In this document: in pieces, positions 24,901 to 38,900 of the stretch
Layout: each line of letters begins with the position of its first letter
How positions within the stretch are numbered: the stretch's first letter is position 1
Assembly (NCBI RefSeq): GCF_964275005.1
Contig: NC_092701.1
Coordinates: 34,288,520-34,352,519, forward strand
Direction of reading: 5' to 3'
Source: Diadema setosum
Taxonomy: Eukaryota; Echinodermata; Echinoidea; Diadematoida; Diadematidae
Length of the DNA stretch: 64,000 bases
Position numbers and translations under genes: made by a program
The notes under the pieces: generated by a model
Told to the model about the DNA's origin: nothing
Seen by the model: the letters and a program-made list of their open reading frames with translations, nothing else
Databases searched by the model: none

Positions 24901-27900
24901 TTCGCGTTATTATTCTGATATTTCCAAAAACACGGGTGTTCTTAATAAACTTAAGAGTGTTTTTCCATGTCAAATTCTGTTTAATCTTTATTCTACGTTG
25001 ATTACTCCATACCTGAATTATGGTATTCTTGTGTGGGGGAATGCAACTAGAAATCTTCTTGATATACTGTTCCGTATTCAAAGACGCGCCATCAGAAATA
25101 TCGTCCATGTCAGATATTTGTCTCACACGAATGATTTATTTTTTTAAAGTAAAATATTGAAATCATCAGATCTGTTCAGTTACAATGTCGGCATATTTAT
25201 GTATAAATTTTCTGCCAATGAGTTACCGGATGTTTTTACTCGCATGTTCAGGAAAAATTATTTGATTCATAATTATCCTACTCGCCAAAGTGACCCATTT
25301 CACCTTCCACGTACTCGAACAAGTTTCGCTAAAAAAACGATAATGTATACGGGCCCTAGATACTGAAATGACCTCTCCCCCGAAATAACAAGCTGCTCGT
25401 CTTTATATTCCTTTAAACTCAAATCAAAAGAGTCTTTATTGAGTGCATATCTTGCAGACACTGATTAATTGTAATGTCTTAAGTAAAATTGTGGTATGTT
25501 ATTGTCTGATCAAACATTCTTGTCAACAAGCTGCAGATTCCATTTTGGGTCTTCCAATAAGGCTCTCCGAATTCATCATTAGCAATTCCACATTCTACTT
25601 CGTTTCCCTCTCTTCCTCTTTCCCTCTACCTCTCTCTCACTTTCTACTCAGAGCTTGACGGCAGGCACCAGATGCCTTAATAGCTGTACATGTTACTTTT
25701 TGTGTCTGACTGATCATATCCTTGAGATAGTTCTAATGCAACAACAGTTTATAGTGTACATACCAAAGTAGGCTTTATGTGCAAACCATGTTCTACTCCG
25801 GAAACCAATGATAGCTCGGTCACAGTAATGGTTCACATTCTTTAGTATAGTTTTTTTTTTTCTTCTTCTTTTTGACGCATAAGCATACCCCGCTCTTCTT
25901 ATTTGGCACCATTAAATCACCTGGTCTTATCTTCTATCCGTTCTCCGTTTCCTTTTCATAAACACTGATTATTCGGGGCTTACAGCCAAACAAGCTAGCT
26001 TTCATGTAGGTCCCGTCATACTTCTCTTTCATCAATCCCATTTCGATTTTGACCAGTTATCATTACACGTAATTACTGTGTTTTCACCATGTATTTTGTT
26101 TGTTTTCTGCACATTGTTTACAAGGTAAAAAAAAACAAACAAACAAACAAACAAACTTGTATTATTATTTCTGTTGTAATGTTCGTAAATGAGAAGTATG
26201 AAAATTAATGAATTGAATTGAATTGCACCAAGAGCGTTATCAATCGCCTAAAAGTCGCAGTTCCGGGTAAACAAAAAGATACCGCCCTAAACTTACTTAC
26301 AGTTTCATATCACACTTCATGGCTCTCATGGGATACTCAATAGGGACGTTTTCGTACCGAAGCATAATGACCTTTTACAGGTGTCGGAGAACTCTCGCTT
26401 GAATAACCTATACACTGTATTAATGACTCATTCCTGAATTTTTCAATATGACTGTGGCATATATTTTCGACTTACATGTACTTCCATCAGCACTCGTCTT
26501 GTATCTGAAATGTTCATCTGATATCACTGTATTGGTCATTGGAGTGGATTGTTAGAAAAAAAAAATAATCACCCACGCTTTTCTCTTTAATGCCACTTGG
26601 GAATCGCCTTTGGAATACTCAGTCGTTGGTATATCATACAATATTCCGTTGATTTCACCTACATTCCAATCGCTATATGTATGGCTAACTGTCAGTTTAA
26701 CGGACGTTATCAAAGAATAATTGTAATGTTCTCAATCTTCTATTCTAAATAAGGATATCACAAGTATCATACTGTAACTGGTTTTCAATTTGTTGAAATG
26801 GCACCATGTTCCCTTGGCTCAAGGGGCCCCCAGGAAGACCCAAAACCCTTGAATTAATGACATTTGAAAATCTTTTCCAGAACCAATATGAGTGCATCGG
26901 TGGTAGAACACTTTCCAGCATGGGGGGAGGGGGATTGGGGGCAGAGCCCCGAAATTAAGTAATCTTTCAAAATATCCTTCTATAGAACCAAAAGTGATAG
27001 AAGTGATTTAAACATTATAAGTTTTGTAATTTTTATATTTCAACACTGCAGGAACTTATGACCAACTATTTGAATTTCAAAAAGCATTCACTTTGATTAG
27101 TAAGCTTCATTCTTATCCAAATGAAACTTTCAACATTCTCACACGGTCAACCCCACTCTAAAAATGACGGCTCTGATTGGTAAAGCAATCTTCCCCTTCT
27201 TGTCAGGTCATTCACCTCAATTTATTCTCTCAAACCTACAATGAGTACGAGAACACGAAATTATGCACGAGGTGACAGATAAGACGCCCTAATCAACAAG
27301 GCAAAGTCTGCAACATTTTTGAATTATCGCAAATTTCCTTATTTCTTTCTGTGTCCGACTAACATTTCACTAATTGCCTTCTACGTACTTACATTTTCTC
27401 GCATGTTTTTCTTTTTTTTTTTTTCGTTTTTTATCCCTTTCCCGTTAATTTCCCTGAATCAATCTACAACTCGCTTACTGCAGACGTTGATGAATGCATC
27501 ATAGGAACTAATGACTGTGACGTCAATGCCCTGTGTAGCAACACCATGGGTGGGTTTACGTGCACCTGTTACGAAGGTTTCGATGATGTTAGTCCACCTG
27601 AGGAAGGCGCGGGAAGATCGTGCAGAGGTGAGATATCGTGTTAGGTTAAATCCACCGCCTCTGGATCTCAATCAATGTTAATATGTTGTCTTTGCATCAA
27701 ACTCTCCTCTATTTTTAGAAACAAAACAAATAATTAACTATTCACCTACCTTAACTTGGTGGGAAAAAAAAAGATATTTCATTCTTTTCCTTTTCCGTTT
27801 TCATTCCGGTAGCTGTACCAGGAAGGTAGATATCAACGGATAATTCAGACAGATTCTTTTGTTACTTTGAATATTGGAATGACCTACTGCTATTCAAATT

Positions 27901-29834
27901 CATGAAATTTTCCGTCGATTAAGTTGTTTTATTGCAACTGATTGACAAATTGCTGTACACCGATGTAAATAAGCACTGAATTGATCAGTGTTTTAGTAAC
28001 AGACACGACACAAGATATTATGGGCGTATATACTCGAGCAGGATCCTCGACCCAAGTATATGCTTGTTTGTATGGCTACTACTAAAACACTGATCAATTC
28101 AGTACAATTTGCTAATCAGTTGCAAAGGTTACAAAATGATGGGTTTCATCACGAGACAAGTTGACTCTATTCTTGTTAAGCTGTGTTATTTGCGATTAAA
28201 GCTGCTAAAACACACCCAAAAAAAATGATTAGAAAATGAACGATATCTTCATTTATGGTAGTGGTATCTGATGATGCACGTAAAGTATTTCAAAACTGCG
28301 CTTAACCCATTTTAAACCATACTCTTCAAAAGGTCCCTGTGTTGTTTGAGTAGTCACCTCTGTTACGATTTGCACATCCACTTGCATGTTTCACTTGTGA
28401 ATGTCCGCATTCTTATGTTAGCACAAACTGTGATCGTGGTGAGACAGTGTTTCTCTTTACAATGTTGTGCAACAGAAAATTTCAACCTGAATTAACTATT
28501 AACTTCGACTGTTTATCTATTTGTCATTCAAAAATAAAATCAGTAAGTGAAAGACTATGAACAGTTATCATGAGTTACCAGACCCTTACACATCTTTAAC
28601 TACTTTGCAGAAATTGATGCGTGCATCTCTTCACCCTGTCAAAATGGCGGCGCGTGTAGTTCCAGTCGAGGTGTTCACATCTGTGAATGTCCTGAGACAC
28701 ACGATGGACGTAACTGTGAGACAGGTGAGTTTGCAACACTGGGTTACGAACTATATGTACTGAGTATTCTAAAACCTATGTTTCTTTAAATCAAACCCAA
28801 GGACGTTTTGACAGTTTGTTGTTGTTTTTTAGATAGTCATGAATGGTCACGTCCACACAAGGAGTTGAGTTTACCGACTCTCTGTGCACAGTCTATCTGT
28901 GCATGTTGTAATTATTTGTACCCAGTTTTCCATGTGGCTTAGAAAGTGCTCACAACAGCTATGTGGCTGTACAAATGTGCTTGAAGATAATAAAAAAGTT
29001 TAAATAACGTTACACACTAGAGAATCTTTGAGTAAATAAGTTACATTCTTTGACACCCACCCAAAATTGTTCAGATGGAGGCAATTTCCTTTACAACAAT
29101 GGTAAATGTGCAAACGACGAAATTGTGTGAACGATGGGAAATGTATAAACGTCTAGCCACGAAATGTGCAAATCTCTAAAATTGCATGAACGGGATATAA
29201 TCAAACATAACGCTTGGAAACGGGCTAACGTTCAGTTTTGGCGGGAGTTGTACAAACAAATCGGAAAAATCTTTAAACAATTATTTTACTGCACCAACAC
29301 TATGTACAGATGGTTGATAATACTGTATGAAAACTGAGCATGAACCTTTACCATTTTTAATATCTTGAAAACCCCTTCAGATATGTCACTATACTACCCC
29401 TAGGGTAATACCATGATCTACATTTATTTAATTGAGCACCCCCCCCCCCCGTAAAAAAAAAAAAAAAAAAATGTATGGAGTCCTAAGTCCCAAAATATGT
29501 ATTTTCAAATCGTTGTCTGTAGAACCAAGGTAGTGGTGAAAAGACATTGATGACTGTAGTTTCAAGCTTGTATGTGGCACACCCAGGATGCCCTGCATAC
29601 TGCTTGGGGGGGGGGGGGGGATGGGACAGAATTTTTCATTTTTTCTGCTCCTCCTAGTAAACCTTGTAAATTACGGATTTTCAATAAACTTGGCAGACAG
29701 CATTCCGCAGATTGATGAGTGGAACATTTGGACACTGGGACATTATGGCGGATCCAGGGGAGCCCAGGACGAGGACAGGATTAAAGACCGTAGCATAACA
29801 TGCATGAGGAATTGTTACAAAGGAATATATATAT

Positions 29835-29901
<67 letters not shown>

Positions 29902-32900
29902 CCCTATAGAACCAGATGTGATGGAGCTAATATTGCAATATATTAGTAAGTTAATTTATGAGTGAGAAACCATTAATTTTCAATTGAGAATTTCTATAGC
30001 TCACTCGGTAGAGCACCGCGCTAGCAATCTGGAGGTCTCGGGTTAGAATCCCGATGTAATCCCATTTTCTTTGCATTTTTCCACTAATAAATCATATTCA
30101 TTCCTTGTCAGTTTCCGTCTCTTTGCGTTTGTTAGAATCAGACGTGATAGAGTCAGTATAGTACATTGATGATTGAATGAATGCAAGCGGATCTATAGGA
30201 GTACCCTCCTCGAAAACCATGGAAGCACAACAGGGAATGAAATCGGGACCATATTTTTTTTTTCTTTTTTACGTTTAGAGGTTATTTGTGAAAAAAACCC
30301 ATAACGGATTCTTCCAAACTAAGATGATAGGATCTAAATTTGTTCAAACGGGCACCAAGCCCTGGCTTCTGGTCCTTCAAAAGATCTGTAAAAGCTACTT
30401 ATGTTTGTTGGTTTCGGGTCCCATTAACCGCACTCCTTCCTCACAGATAGGCCTAAAGCCTGTTGAATAAACTGAGATCGTATTACCCGAGGGGTGCTAT
30501 CTGCCAAGTGCGTTGAAAATCCGTCATAGGGTTTGAAGTATAGGAGCTGAAAATTTACAAATTCTGCACCATAACCCCCTCCCCCCTCCCCCGCTGCTTA
30601 ACACCATCTGCAGGATCCCCCATGAGCAAACTTGAAACTACAGTCATCAAAATCTTCATAGCCCTGACGTATAGTTCTATATCTGTTGGTTCAGAGAAGT
30701 AGATCTGAAGAAAAAAAGTTCTGATGATTCCCCTCCCATTTTTTAGGGGGGGGGGGGTACTCAATTTAACACAGTGAGATCCCAGCACTTTAGGGATGCA
30801 GTAATGCTGCCTGTCAAGTTTAAACTTACGCTACGTTAAGCGGTTTTTAAGAAAATGAAAATGGTAAAGGTTCATGTGCGTATTATTATTGTTGAAGTAG
30901 AGTAATGATTTGCATATTTGCCGGATGCGTTTTCACATTTCCTGTCAAAATTTAACGCTTATAAATTTCTCGGCGTCATATTTGCACATTTCCCGATCGA
31001 GACGTTTGCACATTTTCCCGTTGTTTGCACATTTCCCGGCTAAACACCCAAGACTCTACGCCCCCTTCCCAGCCTTACACAAAATGCAGCTACATCTCTT
31101 GTATTAAGTTTACAAGTAACAAAAAAGCTGCTTATCCAAGCAAAACGAAAAGCAAAAAAGCTGCTTTTCCAAGCAAAAAAAAAAGCACAAAAGCTGTTTA
31201 TCCAATAGTGGCGAGCCAATGTAGTAAAATAGAGTCAAAGGCACGATGAAAGGGGCCTGAGCTTTCGATCCTAACAGAATCTTCGTCAGAGGCGCCTCTG
31301 ACGAAAATTCTGCTAGGATCGAAAGCTCAGGCCCCTTTTGACTCCAAGTTTACAACTAAATACATGTACAGTTCGAAGATATCTTGCAGCGCCAGTGTCG
31401 CGCTTTCAAGCTCTGTTTTTTTCAATCACTGCAAGCCCATACATGCACTGGAAAATAGTTAAAATGGTCATTGATTTTCAAAAGCCTCTATTATGTTACT
31501 GCAATTTCAGTATGTACCCTATATACATTAATATCGTCAATTTGTTTGTTTTTATGCCTCCGCCACGAAGTGGTGCCGGAGGCATTATGTTTTCGGGTTG
31601 TCCGTCCGTCCGCATTCGTTTACGCGATAACTTGAGTAATATTGACTGGAATTTTACCAAACTTGGTCCAAGTATAAGGTATGATGTGGCAATTACTTGA
31701 TTAGATTTTGGGTGAAATCGGCCAAAGGCCAAAGGTCAAAGATCAAGGTCAAATCATGAAATTGTATCTCTTTACGCGATAACTCAAGACTGGATCAAGC
31801 AAATTTCACCAAACTTTGTCGGATGATGATGTATGGTGAGACAATTACTTGAATTATTTTTGAGTGAAATTGGGCAGAGGTCAAAGGTCAAAGATCAAGG
31901 TCAAATCCTAAAATTTATCTGTTTACGTGATAACTCAAAACTGGATGAAGCAACTTTCACCAAACTTGGTCCAAGGATGATGTATGATGGGGCAATTAGG
32001 TGAGTAGATTTTAGTGACATTGGCAAGAGGTCACAGGTCAAAAGGTCAAGGTCAAATGCTAAAAATGTTGCTATTTCCCCCATATCCATGCAATGCCCGA
32101 AGGTATTTTCTTGAAACTTAGTGTAGACATGTACTACTGCATAAAGATTCTACAGAGAGAGTTATAAGGTCATAAGGTCAAAGGTCAAAAGGTCAAAGGT
32201 TAGGTGAAAATGTTACAATTTCACTTTTCTGGCAAATGGTCCAATGTATCTTCATGGAACTTGGTACATATGCATGTACTGACTGGTAGGGTATTTAGGG
32301 GTCATGGGTCAATAGTCAGGGGGTCAAAGGTCAAGGTCAACTCATCAAAATTGTACTATTTCCCTCATTTACTAGTATATATGCAATGCTTGCATTATTA
32401 TTTTTAAAACTTAATATACAATGTACATGTATTACCTAATGGAGATTCTCTTAGAAATTTCCTGCCAGAAGGTCAAAGGTTAAGGGTCAAGGCCAGGTTT
32501 AAATGCAAAAAAAAAATCTTTTTTACACTGTAATTACACTCTTTCTTCATACCTTGAAAATTACTCAGTGCATAAACTTATAAAAGGGTCAGTCAGAAGT
32601 CAAGTATAAATCCTCAAGGAAAGTGAACATTCAAGATATTTCTGACAAACCTGTCATTTCAATATTTTGCCAGTTATGTGAAACTGTCATCACACATTGG
32701 GAAGACATTGTACTATACACCTATTGGGAGAATCATGCATTATGGCGGAGGCATCAGTCGCCATAGCGACATTTCTAGTGTATTAATATGTAATTTCGCG
32801 TTCGTAAAGAAGTTGCAAACCAATAAATAAAATGAAATATGGAAAGTTGGTACTGCTGAGATATGCTTTGTCAAAATATTATGAGAGAAAGAGTCTCCAT

Positions 32901-35900
32901 TTCAGCTGCATTGTGTGAAGACGTTTCTTTTAGTTAGAGTTTTAAGTAAGAGTACAGGAAATTGTGACAGTCAAGCTGTGGTATTACTCAGTGCTTACTT
33001 ACCTTTGCCATGTCTATTATCATTTTATTTTTATTTTTTAGTGTCCATCTGTAAGAAGAACAATTTGCGTCTTTACGTACTGCATACGAACACTGGAATC
33101 TATGTGTGTGTACACATGTGAAATAGATGATTACATACATACATGTGTGTGTTCCTTTTGCCTAAGTCTTCCAATAATTTCTTCGTACCTGTGCAGCTAG
33201 AGAAACATGCAGCACAGGCCTAACGCGCTGTCCAGTGAGGGAGACGTGTAACACAGATACCAACTTCTGTAAATGTATCGGCAACAGAGTCCGCAACGAG
33301 AACGGGATTTGCCAAAGTAGGTAACTGCCTGTGGTGTCTTGGGCGTGTTTCATAGTGAGTTGTGATTGATCTTACGCTCGATTTATCTCGGTGAACTGAG
33401 CGTAAGTTTAATATGAGCTAAGTCCTGTTTCGTAAAGACACTTACGCTTGATTTCAAGAAATATCAAGCGTAACTTTCAGTCGATTGAGCGTTATTTGCG
33501 ATCAATCGCAGGTTGTTATGAAGCACTATTTGCGATTGATCGCAACTTACGCTCAATCTTTATGAAACAGACCCCTGTATTAACACGTAGCATAACATTA
33601 CATTACATTTAGAATTACGTTACATTACATTACAACCTTAAGCAAAAACAGGACTGTGATAGAATCATGAAGCTCCCTAGCAGGACAACAAAAGGAAGTT
33701 AGAGTACATCCTTAAAATATTAACTTGTTGTGTTAGTGTTCGAAATTCACAGGGTTGTTGAAATTGACGGCGTAAATGAACGTGACACGTCAAGTACACA
33801 AGACTACTTAAACCAAACGTAAAGCACGCTGTCAGGCGCCTGACAAGGTACGCCGATTTCGCACTTCATTAGTCCATGGACTAGATTTGAATTATGGAAG
33901 TCATCATAATTACTAGGCCTGCACCTTTGTAACATCGGGCCAGTGTGTTATATCTCATGACATGATAAGTTAACAGAATATAACCTAAGTCAAATGTGTG
34001 TATTACTATAATATGTACATTGTTGTTTCTGTGTGCGTGTGTGTGAATGTGTGTGTTGGGCACATTTTGCTTGCATAAATTCATTTATAGATTCAATTTG
34101 ATACATGCATTCTAAACGTATTTTTTTCTAAGTTGAACACTACTTCCTTGACTGATATAATCTCTGCCAACAATGGTGAATGAATTATGAGGAAAAAGAG
34201 ATAATTCAAAGTTCTCCCTCGTTCTGAAGCAACGTAGACACGAAATGGTTTATCAACTTAAATTCCTGTGAACAACGTGTGGGATAATGAGATAACGACT
34301 CCATTATTGCATGCTCTTGTGTCGATTTAGGGGATGCTCTTATGTCGATGTATAGAGGATGCTTTTTTGTCGTGATTTCCGATGCTGACATTGCTTAACA
34401 TGCCTGACATTAGAATGGTAATGAATGGTTCTATGCAGGGTCAGGTGTGCTACAAATCAGCATCGTGATACTACTGATCGATGGCGATGATTCCTCTTTC
34501 TTCACCATCATCACAAATCCGACATCATCGACGTCGGTGGACTTTAGGCGACGCATAATAGTAGCGGTAAGGCTATCCCCGATAGTCTGTGTAGGTTGCA
34601 CTGCAAAGTCTGTGGTCTTCTCAATAGACTGACTTTAGGGAATGCTCTTGTAAGGCCAGTAACCATTATAGGCTAGTGACATTGAGCGTATTGTTACACG
34701 TTTCTAAAGAATTTTTGGGGAAGGCGGTTTTTTTTTTTTTTCCTTTCTCTTTACATGTCAACAGACCCTTTTGACATGAGAATATAACCATCAGCCATCA
34801 GCTATGTGGAGTGCAGGCAGAGCTATATCGGCTATTATTTTGGCATGTCATTCTCCATAGCCTAATGTCTCCCCTTCATCCTTCTCACCAACTTCAATAA
34901 TCTCGTAAGTCACTTGTAAGTTGTAACCGTGTATAATTTATCGAATCCATGTTAATTGTTTAAAAGGATTGAGTAGGTAGTAAATTGTACCTAAGTATAG
35001 TGACCAAGTAATGTGTAAATTATCATTGAAGTCTTTTGTATGCGCTGTATGAAACTTTCGCTTTAAATATCCTGTGTCCATCGCAGCTTTCATCCATTTT
35101 CACCAGACGTTTCGGAAATTCATTCTTCGGGGTCAGCCTAACGAGATACCGACTGGGGAGTCTCGAGGTAGATGCCGACCTCCAGTTCGTCAACGACACC
35201 TCGGAAGTCGTACCCGATCTAGCGGACGTTATGGAGGCATTCACTTCCTCCCTGGACAATGACGTTGTAGAAGGATTCACTATCGATCCATCGAGGACCA
35301 CAGTTACTGGTAAGAAAAGATTGGTACTTTGCAAGCATGATAATACTTTGTTACCTGTTATTGTTTCGAGAAGTAATAAAGTTAAGTCAATTGAGAGCCA
35401 AAAAAAAAAAATAAATGCAATTTAGCAAAATGGAAAATGCTTTTAAAACAACATGAAAATAATGCTGTTTTATGTATAGACCCTATGCATACTTTCTGAT
35501 TATACAATTTGTCCCCAACGTCCTTCACAGGTGAAGGTGTCACATCATTATACTGCTTGGTTTCACCCCTGACTAAAGTATCAGCTTCTAAGATAAGAAC
35601 AAAGTAAAAGTGGAGGGGGAACCTAAATATCCCGACTGATTTTAAGGCAAATATTAAAGGAAATATTGTGGACAAGGTGCATACTATTACTTTATACTTT
35701 ATATATTGAAAACATCAGATCTGTTCAGTTACAACGTCGGCACGTTTATGTATAAATTTTCTGCCAATGAGTGACCGGATGTTTTTACTCGCATGTTCAG
35801 GAAAAATTATTTGATTCATAATTATCCTACTCGCCAAAGTGACGCATTTCACCTTCCACGTACTCGAACAAGTTTCGCTAAAAAAGCGATAATGTATACG

Positions 35901-38900
35901 GGCCCTAGATACTGAAATGACCTCTCCCCCGAAATAACAAGCTGCTCGTCTTTATATTCCTTTAAACTCAAATTAAAAGAGTCTTTATTGAGTGCATATC
36001 TTGCAGACACTGATTAATTGTAATGTCTTATGTAAAATTGTGGTATGTTATTGTCTGATCAAACATTCTTGTCAACAAGCTGCAGATTCCATTTTGGTCT
36101 TGCCATAAGGCTCTCCGAATTCATCATTAGCAATTCCACATTCTACTTCGTTTCCCTCTCTTCCTCTTTCCCTCTACCTCTCTCTCACTTTCTACCCAGA
36201 GCTTGACGGCAGGCACCAAATGCCTTAATAGCTGTACATGTTACTTTTTGTGTCTGACTGATCATATCCTTGAGATAGTTCTAATGCAACAACAGTTTAT
36301 AGTGTACATACCAAAGTAGGCTTTATGTGCAAACCATGTTCTACTCCGGAAACCAATGATAGCTCGGTCACAGTAATGGTTCACATTTTTTAGTATAGTT
36401 TTTTTTTTTTCTTCTTCTTTTTTGTCACATAGGCATACCCCGCTCTTCTTATTTGGCACCATTAAATCACCTGGTCTTATCTTCTATCCGTTCTCCGTTT
36501 CCTTTTCATAAACACTGATTATTCGGGGCTTACAGCCAAACAAGCTAGCTTTCATGTAGGTCCCGTCATACTTCTCTTTCATCAATCCCATTTCAATTTT
36601 GACCAGTTATCATTACACGTAATTACTGTGTTTTCACCATGTATTTTGTTTGTTTTCTGCACATTGTTTACAAGGTAAAAAAAACAAACAAACAAACAAA
36701 CATGTATTATTATTTCTGTTGTAATGTTCGTAAATGAGAAGTATGAAAATTAATGAATTGAATTGAATTGCACCAAGAGCGTTATCAATCGCCTAAAAGC
36801 CGCAGTTCCGGGTAAACAAAAAGATACCGCCCTAAACTTACTTACAGTTTCATATCACACTTCATGGCTCTCATGCAATAAAATATATACTCAATAGGGA
36901 CGTTGTCGTACCGAAGCATAATGACCTTTTACAGGTGTCGGAGAACTCTCGCTTGAATAACGTATACACTGTATTAATGACTCATTCCTGAATTTTTCAA
37001 TATGACTGTGGCATATATTTTCGACTTACATGTGCTTCCATCAGCACTCGTCTTGTATCTGAAATGTTCATCTGATATCACTGTATTGGTCATTGGGGTG
37101 GTTTGTTAGAAAAAAATAATCACCCACGCTTTTCTCTTTAATGCCACTTGGGAATCGCCTTTGGAATACTCAGTCGTTGGTATATCATACAATATTCCGT
37201 TGATTTCACCTACATTCCAATCGCTATATGTATGGCTAACTGTCAGTTTAACGGACGTTATCAAAGAATAATTGTAATGTTCTCAATCTTCTATTCTAAA
37301 TAAGGATATCACAAGTATCATACTGTAACTGGTTTTCAATTTGTTGAAATGGCACCATGTTCCCTTGGCCCAAGGGGCCCCCAGGAAGGCCCAAAACCCT
37401 TGAATTAATGACATTTGAAAATCTTTTCCAGAACCAATATGAGTGCATCGGTGGTAGAACACTTTCCAGCATGGGGGGGGGGGGGGGGTGGGGGAGGGGG
37501 ATTGGGGGCAGAGCCCCGAAATTAAGTAATCTTTCAAAATATCCTTCTATAGAACCAAAAGTGATAGAAGTGATTTAAACATTATAAGTTTTGTAATTTT
37601 TATATTTCAACACTGCAGGAACTTATGACCAACTATTCGAATTTCAAAAAGCATTCACTTTGATTAGTAAGCTTCATTCTTATCCAAATGAAACTTTCAA
37701 CATTTTCACCCGGTCAACCCAACTCTAAGAATGACGGCTCTGATTGCTAGAGCAATCTTCCCCTTCTTGTCAGGTCATTCACCTCAATTCATTCTCTCAA
37801 ACCTACAATGAGTACGAACACAGGAAATTATGCACGAGGTGACAGATAAGACGCCCTAATCAACTAGGCAAAGTCTGCAACATTTTTGAATTATCGTAAA
37901 TTTCCTTACTTCTTTCTGTGTCCGACTAACGTTTCACTAATTGCCTTCTACGTACTTACATTTTCTCGCATGTTTTTTTTTCTTTTTTTTATCCCTTTCC
38001 CGTTAATCTCCCTGAATCAATCTACAACTGGCTTACTGCAGACGTTGATGAATGCGTCAATGGAACTAATGACTGTGACGTCAATGCCCTGTGTAGCAAC
38101 ACCATGGGTGGGTTTACGTGCACCTGTTACGAAGGTTTCGATGATGTTAGTCCACCTGAGGAAGGCGCGGGAAGATCGTGCAGAGGTGAGATATCGTGTT
38201 AGGTTAAATCCACCGGCTCTGGATCTCAATTAATGTTAATATGTTGTCTTTGCATTAAACTCTCCTCACTTTTCAGAAAGAACGCAAAGAATTGGTAACC
38301 TACGTGAACTTGATGAAAAAAGATATTTCATTCTTTTCTATTTCCGTTTTCATTCCGGTATCTGTACCAGGAAGGTAAACATCAACTGATAATTCAGACA
38401 GATTATTGTGTTACTTTGAATATTGGAATGACTTACTGCTATTCAAATTCATTAAATTCTCCGTCGATTAAGCTGTTTTATTGCTACTGACTAACAAATT
38501 GCTGTACACCGACGTAAATAAGTACTGAATTGATCAGTGCTTTAGTAGTAGCCATGACTAAAGATATCATGGGCATACATTTTTATACTCTAGCAGGATA
38601 CTCGACGCGAGTATGCCCGTTTGTATGGGTACGACTAAAACACTGTAAATTCAGTGCTTATTTACGTCGATGTAGTACAATTTGCTAATCAGTTGCAATA
38701 AATGATCTACTTCTACTATTCATTTTAAAAGTCAGACTTACAGGGTAAAATGAATCAAATACAAGATACAAACATAATATTGATATGTGCTAGAAGAAAA
38801 TGTTAAAGGCGTTCGTAGACTGTCATTTCTGATGATTTCTGTAGTTTGATAGTTTACAGAGTATTAACCGTAAAATGCAAATAATGGAAGCACATAATAC

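Larger units (their letters stand above)
16111..27126 (+). repeat. Tandem segmental duplication, unit A (about 11.0 kb)
   Basis: Starts at CTTTCAACATT and repeats at 27127 and 37694. Contents in order: cbEGF exon, fold-back element, EGF exon, large inverted repeat with SINE, hairpin, 1.2 kb TIR element, EGF-like exon, SEA exons, LINE tail. Identity to unit B is very high by eye, with indels mostly in homopolymers, microsatellites and a few deletions. Confidence 0.9.
27127..37693 (+). repeat. Tandem segmental duplication, unit B (about 10.6 kb)
   Basis: Second copy. It differs from A by a ~110-base deletion in the GGGAAATGTGCAAA array (29.09 kb), a shorter ACATT array (33.6 kb), a longer TA run (29.83 kb), and a ~350-base deletion of the 5' part of the LINE tail (35.70 kb). 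All exons are kept. Confidence 0.9.
37694..38700 (+). repeat. Tandem segmental duplication, partial unit C
   Basis: Third, more diverged copy covering only the cbEGF exon and the fold-back element behind it. After about 38.7 kb no similarity to units A and B is seen, and unique sequence leads to the transmembrane exon. Confidence 0.85.
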
